DNA of 64,000 nucleotides from DASZVB01 sp036272055 (GCA_036272055.1 DATAZL010000105.1:110128-174127), one strand, 5' to 3'; shown: positions 10,525 through 23,022, counted from the first letter of the stretch. The notes: generated by a model not told the origin, from the sequence alone. Translations and numbers: made by a program.

Positions 10525-12036
10525 TCAGGCCGACACGGCTGGTACCCACAGCCCGTGGAAGCCGAACGGGACGCGGAACGGCAGTTTGATCTTCGCGATC
10601 GGCTCACGGCTCATGTTGCTCGCATCGACGATGTAGAGGTCGGTGCGATCCGTCCTGCGATCGTAGACGTACGAGAAGAGCCATCCCGCGTCTTCACCGG
10701 TGGCGTTCCGGCTCGCGACGAAGAACGCCTCGTCGGGCCAGAGCGCGGCGTCGAAGGCGTGCACGGTCGACTCGTTCCGCGTCCGGTCGAACTTGACGAT
10801 GCCCTTCACGCCGTCGGGGTGCTCCGAGCCGTCGGGATCGGCGAGCCAGAGGCCGTAGCCGTAGCGGTAGTCGAGACCGGCTCTGCTGCGGTTCAGCTGC
10901 GGAAACTCGAGCAGGCGGTCATCTATCGTCTCGCGGCGGGCGGTGCCGGCGGCGACGTCGATCGTGTACCGCTCGAGGTTCGGGAAGTGATCGAACTTCG
11001 CCGGGCCGTCGACCCAGATCTCCGGCAGCCGGCACGCCTCGAGCACGATGTTGCCGTCGGCGTCGTCGTAGGCGTTCATCGTGTGGAAGATGAAGCACGT
11101 CTCGATGTCGATCCAGACGACGTCCGAGTTACCGCCGTCTCTCGGCATCACGCCAAAGCGCGCCTGATGCGACGGATCCCACTTGAACGGGAAATGTGAG
11201 CCCGCGATCGCCGCATCGAGATCGAGCACGATGGGGAGATCCATGAAGATCACCCGCGTCGCCGTCACCTGGAAGTCGTGCATCATCACCGAGCCGGGCA
11301 GGTCGATGACCTCGCTCCGGGTGAGGATGCCGTTCGCGTCGGCGCGGTGATAAGTCAGGTAAGGCGCGACGCCGCCGTAGCCGAAGAAGAGCATCTCGCC
11401 GGTGACCGGATCGAGCTTCGGGTGCGCGGTCATCCAGGTCGTCAGCTTGCCGTCGAAGTCCCAGGGACCGACCGTCGAGAGATCGTCGGCGGAGAGCTGG
11501 AATGGGAGCCCCACCTCGCCGAGCGCTAGGAGCTTGCCGCCGTGAGAGACGAGCGAGACGTTCGAGTCGGTGTCCGTCGGTCCGGGAAGCACCACGGCCG
11601 GCGCCGCGTCGGCTGCCGACGGGTGAAGGTGCGGCGTGTCGATGTACCGGTTCTTGTACCAGAGCGCCTTGCCGTTCTTCAGCCGGACACCGTGGACCAT
11701 GCCGTTGCCGACGAACCAGTGCGCCGAGTCTCCGAACTTCGGGTTCGAGCCGTTACGCAGGTAGAGCCCGTCGAGCTCCGGCGGGATGCTCCCCTCCACC
11801 TCGAGCGTCATCTCCGTCTGCTCGTCGGCGACGGGGCCGAAGTTGAACTGCATCCACCACGGCGCGCTCGGATCGAAGTTCCACGATGGAACGCCTGCCT
11901 CGGTAGCCATGCCGACGCCGCCAGGTTGACGCACCGAGGCGCCGTTCGAGCAACCGAGCAGGAGCCGTGGCTCGAACAGCGCGACGGCCCCGAGTCCAGA
12001 GAGGCGGAACGCGTCGCGGCGCGAGAAGCGGTGCAT
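10525..12036 (-). CDS. Carotenoid oxygenase (RPE65/CCD family), Tat-lipoprotein
   Basis: 503 residues. The family cleaves or isomerises carotenoids or stilbenes with a non-haem iron held by four His. All four are visible: His205 (WMTAHPKLD), His253 (VMMHDFQV), His318 (CFIFHTMNAY) and His494 (GFHGLWVP). The N-terminal blade has the standard PPELDGLYLRNGSNP motif. Unusually, the N-terminus is SRRDAFRLSG followed by a hydrophobic stretch and LLLGC, which fits a Tat-exported lipoprotein; most family members are cytosolic. The gene converges on the preceding operon with only 2 nt between the stops. The substrate is unknown. Confidence 0.9.
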   Translation of the reverse strand: MHRFSRRDAFRLSGLGAVALFEPRLLLGCSNGASVRQPGGVGMATEAGVPSWNFDPSAPWWMQFNFGPVADEQTEMTLEVEGSIPPELDGLYLRNGSNPKFGDSAHWFVGNGMVHGVRLKNGKALWYKNRYIDTPHLHPSAADAAPAVVLPGPTDTDSNVSLVSHGGKLLALGEVGLPFQLSADDLSTVGPWDFDGKLTTWMTAHPKLDPVTGEMLFFGYGGVAPYLTYHRADANGILTRSEVIDLPGSVMMHDFQVTATRVIFMDLPIVLDLDAAIAGSHFPFKWDPSHQARFGVMPRDGGNSDVVWIDIETCFIFHTMNAYDDADGNIVLEACRLPEIWVDGPAKFDHFPNLERYTIDVAAGTARRETIDDRLLEFPQLNRSRAGLDYRYGYGLWLADPDGSEHPDGVKGIVKFDRTRNESTVHAFDAALWPDEAFFVASRNATGEDAGWLFSYVYDRRTDRTDLYIVDASNMSREPIAKIKLPFRVPFGFHGLWVPAVSA

Positions 12037-12097
12037 CGCCGATGAATTTACACCATCGAGCGCGCTTCTCGCGCGCTAACTCCGACGGCCTCGCGCG

Positions 12098-12295
12098 TCA
12101 ACCCGGCTTGGTAGCCCGGAACGGCCCTCGCGCGAGCGCCGTTGCCTGCCGCTCGAGCCACGCGGTGACTTCCTCGTGCGGGATGAGCCCGCGCCCGTCG
12201 GAGACGTAGGTGAGCCCCTTCAGCACGTCGGCGTACGGCCCGAAGTCACTTTCGATTACACCCGCGCGTCGGATCCGCGCAAGCGCTTTCTGCAC
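12098..12295 (-). CDS. Small ORF, or frameshifted C-terminal tail of the SWIM protein
   Basis: 65 residues from a GTG placed 2 nt after the SWIM stop. The sequence reads as real protein (VIESDFGPYADVLKGLTYVS, IPHEEVTAWLERQ). However, the only upstream purine run (GAGG) abuts the start codon with no spacing. The frame is also open upstream for another 189 nt with no start codon, in protein-like sequence. The simplest readings are a translationally coupled small protein, or an original C-terminal extension of the SWIM gene displaced by a frameshift in its repetitive 3' end. The IPHEEV tail loosely resembles small antitoxins, but no toxin gene is adjacent. Confidence 0.45.
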   Translation of the reverse strand: MQKALARIRRAGVIESDFGPYADVLKGLTYVSDGRGLIPHEEVTAWLERQATALARGPFRATKPG

Positions 12296-12297
12296 CC

Positions 12298-13610
12298 TCA
12301 GCGCCGCTTGCTGCGTCGCTTCCTGTCTGGGGTGGGAGCCCTCGGCGTCGCGGTCGTCGGCGGAACGACGCGCTTCGCCTTCACGTCGCTTTTCGCCGAC
12401 GATGCGGCGTCACGAGTCTTCTCCGCTACGATACGTTTCGTCCGTGCCTTCAACGTCGCGGCGCCAGTCTTCGACGACGTGGTGTCACGCTTCGTGGAAG
12501 ACTGACGGCGCTTCGACGTCGTGGCGCCGCTCTTCGTCGTCGTGGCGTCGCTCTTCGTCGTCGTGACGGCGCCCTTCGTCGTCGTGACGGCGCTCTTCGT
12601 CGTGGCGTCGCTCTTCGTCGCTGCGGCCTCGCTCTTCGTCGTCGTGACGGCGCTCCGTTTCGTCGCGGCGGTCTCCGGCGCTGCGTCGTCGCGATCCGAT
12701 AGCGCGATGCGACGGGCGGTCTCCGCCGCACGCTGAACGAGCGGCGAGAGGGCGTCCGCGGGCGACTTCTTCCCGCCCCACGCTGCGGGCGCACCGAGCT
12801 GGCGCAGCACGGCGCCGTGGGCGACCTTCTCGTCGAACGAGAACCGGAGCGACGGCATCGCCTCTCGCGGACGGTCGTACTCCGCGGCGGTGAACTTGCC
12901 GGGCGTCATGCGCGGGATCTCCGGCGGCTCGGCGTCGCTCGCCGCACCTGCGCTCGCCGCACCTGCGCTCGCCGCCTGCGACTTCGCCGTGGAATGCGCC
13001 ACTGCGCCGCCGCCCTTGCCACGAAGGGCGCGGAGCGCGTCGAGTACCTGCGCCTTCGTGCGGCCGCGCATCTCGAAGAGCATGAACGGATCTCTGTCGA
13101 GCACCTCGCCGAGCACGTAATGCGTCGCCGCAATGTGCTTGCACGGATCGCCGTGGTCGGGGCACGAGCAGCTCGTCGTGAGCTCGGAGCGCTTCCGGGG
13201 GAAGAGGCTCGTCTTCGCGGCCTGAAACGCGACGTCGATCTCCCTGGGCATCTCTCCGCCGAGAAGCTCCGCCGTGAACTGCGCCTTCGAGGCCATCTCC
13301 GTGATGGCGCTCTCCCACGCCGTGTCCGACAAGTTCGATAGCCGGATCCGGATCTTGTATGGCGAATCACTCGACCCCGTCACCTTCGCGGTGACCGCTC
13401 CGGCGTTCACTTCCAGGTCGTGGGTTCGACCCGCCCGCGCGTAGGTCCTGCCACGAGCGAGCCGGCCGGAGTCGCCGGCGAGCACGCTCTCGAGAGCCGA
13501 GATCCAGCGCTGCCCCCACCAGGTCATGCCGGTGGCGCTCACCTTGATGCCGTTGGCGGGGGGCGCCTTCTTCGTCCCGTACATCCGGTAGTCGTTGCGT
13601 TCCCAGGGGC

Positions 13611-13614
<4 letters not shown>
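12298..13614 (-). CDS. SWIM zinc-finger protein, partner of SNF2 ATPase
   Basis: 438 residues. The SWIM zinc motif is complete: Cys149-x-Cys151, Cys158-x-His160 (SCSCPDHGDPCKHIA). It follows an N-terminal region starting WGQRWISALESVLAGDSGRLARGR..YAR that is characteristic of bacterial SWIM proteins encoded beside SNF2 helicases. Such pairs are presumed to act together on DNA or nucleoprotein. Its start overlaps the SNF2 stop by 4 nt. The last third is low-complexity Thr/Lys/Ala repeats (TTTKSDA variants) rich in basic residues, perhaps a DNA-binding tail. See the following small ORF for a possible frameshift at the end. Confidence 0.88.
12520..12660 (-). repeat. Degenerate tandem repeat in the SWIM 3' end
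   Basis: Irregular copies of gacggcgctcttcgtcgtcg-like units, 24-33 nt long, encode the AVTTTKSDATTTKSGAT tract on the minus strand. Units vary in length by multiples of three within the reading frame. Such tracts are prone to slippage. Confidence 0.6.
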
Positions 13615-16631
<3,017 letters not shown>

Positions 16632-16641
16632 CGTCGATTCC

Positions 16642-18468
16642 TCAGAGTGAGAGACCCTTGAACTGACTCACGTAGAGCTGACGGTAGAGGCCGCCCGCTT
16701 CGATGAGCGCGGCGTGAGTGCCGCGCTCGATGATCCGGCCGCCGTCGATGACGAGGACCTGATTCGCGTCGCGGATCGTGCTCAGACGATGCGCGATGAC
16801 GAAGCTCGTGCGCCCCTTCATGAGGCGAAGGAGGGACTTCTGGATCCGTGCCTCGGTGCGCGTGTCGACGCTGCTCGTGGCCTCGTCGAGAATCAGGATC
16901 GCGGGATTGGCGAGCAACGTGCGCGCGATGGCGAGGAGCTGGCGCTGCCCCTGACTCAGATTGCCGGCTCGCTCCGACAGGACGGTCTGATAGCCCTGCG
17001 GCAGCTGGCGGATGAAGTGATCGGCGTCCGCGACCTGGGCGGCCGCGACGACCTCTTCGTCGGTCGCGTCGAGGCGGCCGTAGCGAATGTTCTCGAGCAC
17101 CGTGTTCGCGAAGAGGAACGTGTCCTGAAGGACGAGCCCGAGCTTGCGCCGGAGGTCGGCCTTGCTGCACGCACGGAGGTCGGTGCCGTCGATGGTGATG
17201 GCGCCGCCGTCGAGCTCGTAGAACCGCGTGAGCAGGTTGATGATCGTCGTCTTGCCGGCGCCGGTCGGTCCGACGAGCGCCACCATCTCCCCCGCCTTTG
17301 CCGTGAGCGACATGTCGGTGATGACGGGCGAGCCGGGCACGTAGGAGAACCCGACGTGGTCGAACCGCACATCACCCCGGATATCGCCCATGGGATGCTC
17401 ACCCGCGGCGTCGACCTCCGCCTTCGTGTCGAGGATCTGGAAGACGCGCTCCGCGCCGGCGAGCGCCGCCTGGATCGTGTTGTAGAGATTCGAGAGCTGG
17501 CGGAGCGGATTGATGAAGTTCTGTCCGTAGGTGATGAACGTCGCGATGACGCCGACGCTGACGAGGCCCGCGAGCGCGAGGAACCCTCCGAGCCCCGAGA
17601 GCACGATGACGAATAGATTGCCGAGCACCGACGTGAGCGGCATGAGAAGGAGCGCGTAGGTGTTCGCCGACACGCCGGTCCGGTAGACCTCGGCGTTGCT
17701 CGCCCGGAACGCCGCGGCGACGGCGTCGCCGTGCCGGAAGATCTTCACGACCTTCTGGCCGCTGATGCCCTCTTCCATCACGCCGTTCAGCTCGCCGAGC
17801 GCCCGCTGGAGATCCTTGAAACCGCGCCGCGTGTACACCGCGACGAAGCGCGTGAACCAGAACATGATCGGCACCACCAGGACCGAGGCGAGCGCGAGCC
17901 AGCGATCGAGCACGAACATCGCGATCAGGATGCCCGCCATCGAGAGCACGCTGGCGAGGAGCGACGTGACGTTCTGGGCGACGGCCTGATTGATGGCGTC
18001 GATGTCGTTCGTGAGCCGGCTCATCAGCTCGCCCGCGGGCCGCGTGTCGAAGAACGAGAGCGGCAAGGACTGCAGGTGCGTGAAGAGGCTCGTGCGAATG
18101 TCCTTCAGCGCGCGCTGGGAGACGCTCGCCATGATCCAGTTCGCGACGAAGTTGACGGCATTGCTCGCGAAGAACGCCGCGAGCATGACGAGCGCGATGT
18201 GCCCGAGCCCGGCGGCGTCACGCCGTGCGACATACCGGTCCAGCGCGACACCCATCAGGTAAGGGCCGAGGAGACCGAGAACGGTGTAGACGACGACGAG
18301 CAGCGCGACCACGACGAGCGCCGTCTTGAAGCGCTCGAAGTAACCGACCAGACGCCGGAGCGTCGCCTGCGCGTCCGCCGGGCGCTCGATCTTGCCCATT
18401 CCGCGCGGCCCGAGCGGCTGCATGGCGGCGCGGGTGCCCTCCGTCCCGGCGCGACGCTCGGCGGTCAT
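16642..18468 (-). CDS. ABC exporter half-transporter, canonical ATPase subunit
   Basis: 608 residues: six membrane helices (roughly 60-350) followed by a nucleotide-binding domain. Walker A is GPTGAGKTT (about 402), the signature is LSQGQ instead of LSGGQ, and Walker B with catalytic Glu is LILDEATSSVD. The ATG overlaps the stop of the upstream half-transporter by 4 nt. This half supplies the intact Walker B Glu but a degenerate signature, complementary to its partner. That is the pattern of heterodimeric exporters such as TM287/288 and BmrCD. The longer open frame upstream is a shadow of the partner gene. Confidence 0.92.
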   Translation of the reverse strand: MTAERRAGTEGTRAAMQPLGPRGMGKIERPADAQATLRRLVGYFERFKTALVVVALLVVVYTVLGLLGPYLMGVALDRYVARRDAAGLGHIALVMLAAFFASNAVNFVANWIMASVSQRALKDIRTSLFTHLQSLPLSFFDTRPAGELMSRLTNDIDAINQAVAQNVTSLLASVLSMAGILIAMFVLDRWLALASVLVVPIMFWFTRFVAVYTRRGFKDLQRALGELNGVMEEGISGQKVVKIFRHGDAVAAAFRASNAEVYRTGVSANTYALLLMPLTSVLGNLFVIVLSGLGGFLALAGLVSVGVIATFITYGQNFINPLRQLSNLYNTIQAALAGAERVFQILDTKAEVDAAGEHPMGDIRGDVRFDHVGFSYVPGSPVITDMSLTAKAGEMVALVGPTGAGKTTIINLLTRFYELDGGAITIDGTDLRACSKADLRRKLGLVLQDTFLFANTVLENIRYGRLDATDEEVVAAAQVADADHFIRQLPQGYQTVLSERAGNLSQGQRQLLAIARTLLANPAILILDEATSSVDTRTEARIQKSLLRLMKGRTSFVIAHRLSTIRDANQVLVIDGGRIIERGTHAALIEAGGLYRQLYVSQFKGLSL

Positions 18469-20240
18469 TGTGCCACCTCGCTTTCCTGCGCGACGGGCTC
18501 GACCGCGACGCCTCTTCCGAGCTGCGACTCGTAGATTTCCTGGTAGATGGCGCTCGCGCGCATGAGCTCGTGATGCGTGCCGGCCGCGACGACCCTCCCC
18601 TTGTCGAGGACGTAGATCCGGTCGGCCTTGAGCACGGTGCTGATGCGCTGCGCGACGACGATCGTCGTCCGCTCGTCCTTGTCCTTCTCGAGGGCGTCCT
18701 GGATCCGCGTCTCGGTCTCTACATCGACCGCACTGGTGCTGTCGTCGAGGAGAAGAAGCTTCGGCCGGAGCAGGAGAGCGCGCGCGATCGCGAGCCGTTG
18801 CTTCTGCCCTCCGGAGAAGTTCGCGCCGCGCTCTTCGACGTGGGTGTCGTAGCCGGCGGGGAGCTTCGCGACGAAATCGTGCGCCTCGGCCGTCTTCGCG
18901 GCCCGCACGACCTCTTCGTCGCTCGCGCCGGGGCGGCCGTACGCGATGTTGTCGCGGATCGTGCCGGTGAAGAGGAGCGCCTCCTGCGGCACGACGCCGA
19001 TCTGCGCGATGAGCGAGTCCTGGGTGAGCCTTCTCACGTCGTGATCGGCGAACGAGACCGTGCCCGACGTCACGTCGTAGAAGCGCGGAACGAGGTTCAC
19101 GAGCGTCGATTTGCCCGCGCCGGTCGCTCCGAGGATGGCGACGGTCTGCCCGGGCTCGGCGCGGAGCTCGATGTCCTCGAGCACGGCCTCGTTCCCCTCG
19201 CCGTGATACGTGAAGGAGACGCCGTCGAGCGCTACGCACGCCTTCGCGTCGCCTGGAAGAGCCGTCGCGCCGGGCGTGTCCACCACGTCGGAGACTGTGC
19301 TCAGGATGTCGTGCACGCGGCGGGCCGACGCGAGACCGGCGGCCCAGGTGTTCGACAGCATCGTCATCATGACGATGGGCGTCATCGTCGTGAGCATGTA
19401 GTTCGAGAACGCGACGATCTGACCGACGGAGAGCCGTCCCCGGATCGCCTCGAGCCCACCCGACCAGATCACGACGACCATGCCGACGTTCACGCAAAGA
19501 GTGAGCGCCGGCATCATGGCCGACGTGAACTTCATCACCTCGATGGAGCGATCCGTCATCTCCTCGTTGGCGACGGCGAAGCGCTCTTCCTCGAAGTCGG
19601 CGCGCACCAGGGACTTCACCAGGCGCGCGCCGGCGATGTTCTCCTGGAGCACGTTGTTCAGCGTGTCGAGCTTCGACTGCACGACGCGGAAGAGCGGCTC
19701 CATCTTCATGATGAAGACGACGATGAGCGCCGACGTCACGACCAGGAGCGGCAGCATCGTCAGCGCCAGCTCCGCGCTGGTCGCGACCATCAGGACGAGG
19801 CTCCCGAGCATCAGGAGCGGAGCGCGGGTCCCGATCCTGAGCGAGATCTGGGTGAGACTCTTGATGGCGCTCACGTCGCTCGTGAGCCGCACCATCAGCT
19901 GCCCGGTCTTCTGCCGGTCCAGGTTCCCGAAGGAGTAGCTCTGGATCTTGAGGAAGAGCGCCTCGCGGAGATCCCGCGCGACGCCTTCACCCACCCGTAC
20001 CGAGTAGACGTTGTTGCCGATCGCGATGACCGTGCTGACGGCGGAGATGCCGAGCATGAGCACCGCCGTCCACAGCACGACCCCGCGATCGTGCTCGAGG
20101 ATCCCGTGATCGATGATGCGCTGGATGAGCCGCGGGATGGCGAGGTCGAAGCAGACCAGGACCGCGAGGAAGACCAGGGACGCGATCGAGAGCCCGCGAT
20201 ACGGTCTGATGAACCCGAAGAGCCGGCCGAGGTAAGCCAC
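18465..20240 (-). CDS. ABC exporter half-transporter, degenerate-site subunit
   Basis: 591 residues with an N-terminal six-helix membrane domain and a C-terminal ATPase. Walker A is GATGAGKST (about 372) and the signature is a good FSGGQKQRLAIARALLL. Walker B reads LLLLDDSTSAVD, with Asp replacing the catalytic Glu. Paired with the following gene, one composite ATP site is canonical (partner DE plus this SGGQ) and one degenerate (this DD plus partner LSQGQ). It is the first gene of a close-packed minus-strand series running through the second half-transporter, SNF2 and SWIM. Drugs or lipids are possible substrates. Confidence 0.92.
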   Translation of the reverse strand: MAYLGRLFGFIRPYRGLSIASLVFLAVLVCFDLAIPRLIQRIIDHGILEHDRGVVLWTAVLMLGISAVSTVIAIGNNVYSVRVGEGVARDLREALFLKIQSYSFGNLDRQKTGQLMVRLTSDVSAIKSLTQISLRIGTRAPLLMLGSLVLMVATSAELALTMLPLLVVTSALIVVFIMKMEPLFRVVQSKLDTLNNVLQENIAGARLVKSLVRADFEEERFAVANEEMTDRSIEVMKFTSAMMPALTLCVNVGMVVVIWSGGLEAIRGRLSVGQIVAFSNYMLTTMTPIVMMTMLSNTWAAGLASARRVHDILSTVSDVVDTPGATALPGDAKACVALDGVSFTYHGEGNEAVLEDIELRAEPGQTVAILGATGAGKSTLVNLVPRFYDVTSGTVSFADHDVRRLTQDSLIAQIGVVPQEALLFTGTIRDNIAYGRPGASDEEVVRAAKTAEAHDFVAKLPAGYDTHVEERGANFSGGQKQRLAIARALLLRPKLLLLDDSTSAVDVETETRIQDALEKDKDERTTIVVAQRISTVLKADRIYVLDKGRVVAAGTHHELMRASAIYQEIYESQLGRGVAVEPVAQESEVAQ

Positions 20241-20279
20241 GCCGCCGGCAGTCTAGCGTCAGGGCTTCCGCAGTCTAGG

Positions 20280-20980
20280 TCACGGCCTCCCGGAGACGAA
20301 CCCCGACGAGGCGTCGCAGTGCGAGCCGGTCGGCAGATAGCTCCCCGCGTAGAACACCTCGAACTTGAGGACGTCGTGGAACTCGTCGATGACGTAGAGC
20401 ACCTTGGCGTCGGCCGCGGCGATCTCCACGGGCTTGCCGTACCCGGGCGGCGTCGAGCCGAGGTTCACCCAGTTGGCGTCGCAGCCGTCCCCGTAGTTGA
20501 AGTAGATGTCACCGTTGTCGTTCAGCGCGAAGAGCCGCTCCCCGAGGGTGCCGCCCGCCGCCACGACGCGCGACGCCTGATACGGATTGCCGACGTAGTC
20601 CCATGACTCGTCCGCGCCGCTGTGCGAGCGATAGAGCGATCGTCGTTCAGCACGAAGAAGAGCGAGTAATTGCCGCTCGAGCTCGACCAGTCGTAGGGGG
20701 TGTCGTCGTAGCGACCGACGCTGATCTGCGCCGCACTGCCCGGATTACCGAGGTTACTTCCGTAGTCGTTGTAGAGGGTCCTACCGTTCGTCAGGTAGTA
20801 CCAGTCGTGTTCCCGGCGCCCTGGCCGTCGTTCTCGTAGAGCGCGCCGTCGTAGTTCTTCGCGTAGAGCTTCGGCCCCATCCCGCCCGTGCGCCACGTAG
20901 AGACGCGCGGAGAAACGCAACGGAACCGCGGCGCCCGGAATGGGCCCGCGTGCTCCCCGACGATTGCCGACGATTGCCAA
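20280..20980 (-). pseudogene. Beta-propeller (tectonin/lectin-like) repeat protein, two frameshifts
   Basis: No single frame covers this region, but three frames in succession give one repetitive protein. The first segment (from an ATG at 20880) reads MGPKLYAKNYDGALYEND. After a shift near 20815 comes DWYYLTNGRTLYNDYGSNLG and YSLFFVLNDD. After a second shift near 20640 comes SLYRSHSGADESWDYVGNP, ERLFALNDNGDIYFNYG and VLYVIDEF. The recurring L-[FY]-x-L-N-D-[DN]-G-x-[IL]-Y core every ~45 residues is that of tectonin-like propeller blades. Two indels within about 180 nt suggest decay, though sequencing error is possible. The 5' end is uncertain. Confidence 0.7.
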
Positions 20981-21002
20981 CCGTCGGCGACCGTCGCCCG
21001 GA

Positions 21003-21782
21003 CTACCGCGACGGAATGCGCCCGAAACCCAGCTCGGCGACGCTCATGTCCTCGGCGCCGTAGTACGCCGCGACCATCTCGCGTGCGCCCGGACGCGTGT
21101 AGACGTCCGCCGCGGGCTTCGTGATGAGATCGGCGATGACTGCGGCGACCTCTTCCGCGGATTGAGCACCGGGCAGGGCGCGCGAATCGACGCCCCCGTG
21201 GAGCGACTTCACGCCGAACTCCGTCGAGACCACTCCCGGGTGCACCGACGAGACGTGAATGTCCGGGAAGGCGTCCCTGAGCTCGACGCGCAGATTCGCG
21301 GTGAGCGCGTTGAGGGCGTGCTTCGACGCCGAGTACGCGGAGCGAAAGGGCGCGAGCGGGAGCCGTCCGAGGAGGGACGACACGTTGACGATGTGTCCAC
21401 GCTTCCGCTCCTTGAAGTGCGGGAGCACGGCCTGCATGCCGTAGAGGGCCGACTTGAGGTTCGTGGTCATCATCTCGTCGAGGTCGTCGTCCGTCAGCTC
21501 GGACACGACGCGGGAGATGCCGCGCCCGGCGTTGTTGACCCAGACGTCGATCTGCCCGAACCGCGCGAGCGCCGCATCGCGAGCGCGCTCCACGTCGGCT
21601 CGTCGAGTGACGTCTGCGACCACCGTCAGGGTCTCGGCCCCAGCGCGTGCCGCGACGTCCGCGAGCTCCTTCTCCCGCCGGGCCACGAGCACGACCTTCG
21701 CGTCCCGCTTCCCGCCGAGCTCCGACAGCGCCGCGCCGATTCCTGCACTGGCCCCCGTGACGACGATGACCCTGGACTTCAT
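21003..21782 (-). CDS. Short-chain dehydrogenase/reductase (SDR)
   Basis: 259 residues, the classical SDR length. The nucleotide motif is TGASAGIG at residues 9-16, the central motif is NNAGRG, and the catalytic triad is Ser in VSSLLG plus Y-S-A-S-K. The dinucleotide loop has an Arg pair (VARREK) after strand 2, which favours NADP(H). The substrate cannot be inferred. It is divergently arranged with the serine hydrolase gene across a 103-nt spacer. Confidence 0.92.
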   Translation of the reverse strand: MKSRVIVVTGASAGIGAALSELGGKRDAKVVLVARREKELADVAARAGAETLTVVADVTRRADVERARDAALARFGQIDVWVNNAGRGISRVVSELTDDDLDEMMTTNLKSALYGMQAVLPHFKERKRGHIVNVSSLLGRLPLAPFRSAYSASKHALNALTANLRVELRDAFPDIHVSSVHPGVVSTEFGVKSLHGGVDSRALPGAQSAEEVAAVIADLITKPAADVYTRPGAREMVAAYYGAEDMSVAELGFGRIPSR

Positions 21783-21885
21783 GATGCGAGCCTAGAGCGG
21801 ATTTTTCCCCCGATCATCCCGGATCGAGGCGAAATCGCGGAAGGCTCACCCCGGATGACGGTAAAGGCATCGGTCACGAGCCCCG

Positions 21886-23010
21886 ATGCCGCGCTTTCTC
21901 CGTCGCCTCCGGCTCGTCGTCACCGTCCTCCTCGGGCTGACGTGCAACGGCTGCATCTACGCGCGTCTCTTCTATTTCAACGACCCGAACCTCGACGCTC
22001 CGAGCTACTTCGACGAGCGTGTCGTGCGCGCGTCGACCACGCCGGCACCCTTCGTGAAGGGCCCGGAAGCGAAGCTGGAGCTCACCCCGAAGGAGCGCGC
22101 GCGCTATCGTACCTTCGACGAGTTCCTCGAGTCTCAGGGGACGCGCGCCTTCGTCGTCGTGCACGATGACGCGGTCGTGTACGAGCGCTACTTCGCAGGC
22201 GTCACAGCGTCGACGGAGCTGCCGTCCTTCTCGATGAGCAAGACGTACGCGGCGACGCTCCTCGCGCGCGCCGTGAGCGACGGGCTCTTGCCCTCGATGG
22301 ATGCGAAGCTCGTCACCTACGTCCCCGAGCTGGCGGCGAAGCCGGGCTATCGCGACATCACCCTCGACGAGCTGCTCCGCATGACGTCGGGCATCGACTT
22401 CGACGAGACGACGATCGCGGGTCCGCTCTTCTACTACACCACCGACCTTCGCCGCATGATGCACGGCTACGACGTCGCGTGGCGGCCGGGGACGCACTAC
22501 CTGTACGGCAGCCTCAACGTGCAGCTCCTCTGGGAGGTGCTTCACCGGCGTCTCGGAGACGAGACGGTCACGCATTACTTCGAGCGGCAGGTGTGGGGAC
22601 CGCTCGGCGCGACGCACGCCGCGTCGTGGTCGCTCGACAGCGACACGAGTGGCATCGAGAAGTTCTCGGGCGGCTTCAACTCGACGGCGCGTGATCACGC
22701 GCGCATCGGCCTCCTCTACCTGCACGGGGGCCTCGCGAACGGCCGGCGGATCCTGCCGGAGGAGTGGGTGACGCGCTCGCTCACGCCGGACCCCGTCGCC
22801 GGCCTCGTTCACACCACCGACGACTGGGTGCGGCGCGGCCGTTATCAGTGGTTTCTCACGCGGAACGGCCGCGCATTCTTCGCCAAGGGCTACGAGGGCC
22901 AGTACATCTTCGTGGTGCCCGCGAAGCACGCCGTCTTCGTCCGCTTCGGCGAAGGCTACGGCGAGACGAACTGGCCGTCGCTTTTCCTTCGCATCGCAGA
23001 TCGTCTCTAG
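21886..23010 (+). CDS. Beta-lactamase-fold serine hydrolase, lipoprotein
   Basis: 374 residues. A signal peptide ends in LGLTCNGC, so lipidation is likely at Cys20 or Cys23. The active-site S-x-x-K is Ser116-M-S-Lys119 (PSFSMSKTYAATLL). The second element is YLYGSLN, and the third may be GYEGQY near the C-terminus. It belongs to the class C beta-lactamase/EstB/6-aminohexanoate-hydrolase group (LDELLRMTSGIDFDE is typical). An esterase or amidase acting in the periplasm is likelier than an antibiotic-resistance enzyme. Its stop lies 12 nt from that of the convergent YCII gene. Confidence 0.88.
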   Translation: MPRFLRRLRLVVTVLLGLTCNGCIYARLFYFNDPNLDAPSYFDERVVRASTTPAPFVKGPEAKLELTPKERARYRTFDEFLESQGTRAFVVVHDDAVVYERYFAGVTASTELPSFSMSKTYAATLLARAVSDGLLPSMDAKLVTYVPELAAKPGYRDITLDELLRMTSGIDFDETTIAGPLFYYTTDLRRMMHGYDVAWRPGTHYLYGSLNVQLLWEVLHRRLGDETVTHYFERQVWGPLGATHAASWSLDSDTSGIEKFSGGFNSTARDHARIGLLYLHGGLANGRRILPEEWVTRSLTPDPVAGLVHTTDDWVRRGRYQWFLTRNGRAFFAKGYEGQYIFVVPAKHAVFVRFGEGYGETNWPSLFLRIADRL

Positions 23011-23022
23011 ATGATCAGCGGC

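Noticed and set aside
21886..23010. An antibiotic-resistance beta-lactamase
   Set aside because: Only the SxxK fold motifs are shared. The surrounding sequence matches esterase/6-aminohexanoate-hydrolase-like proteins better, and no ampR-like regulator is present.
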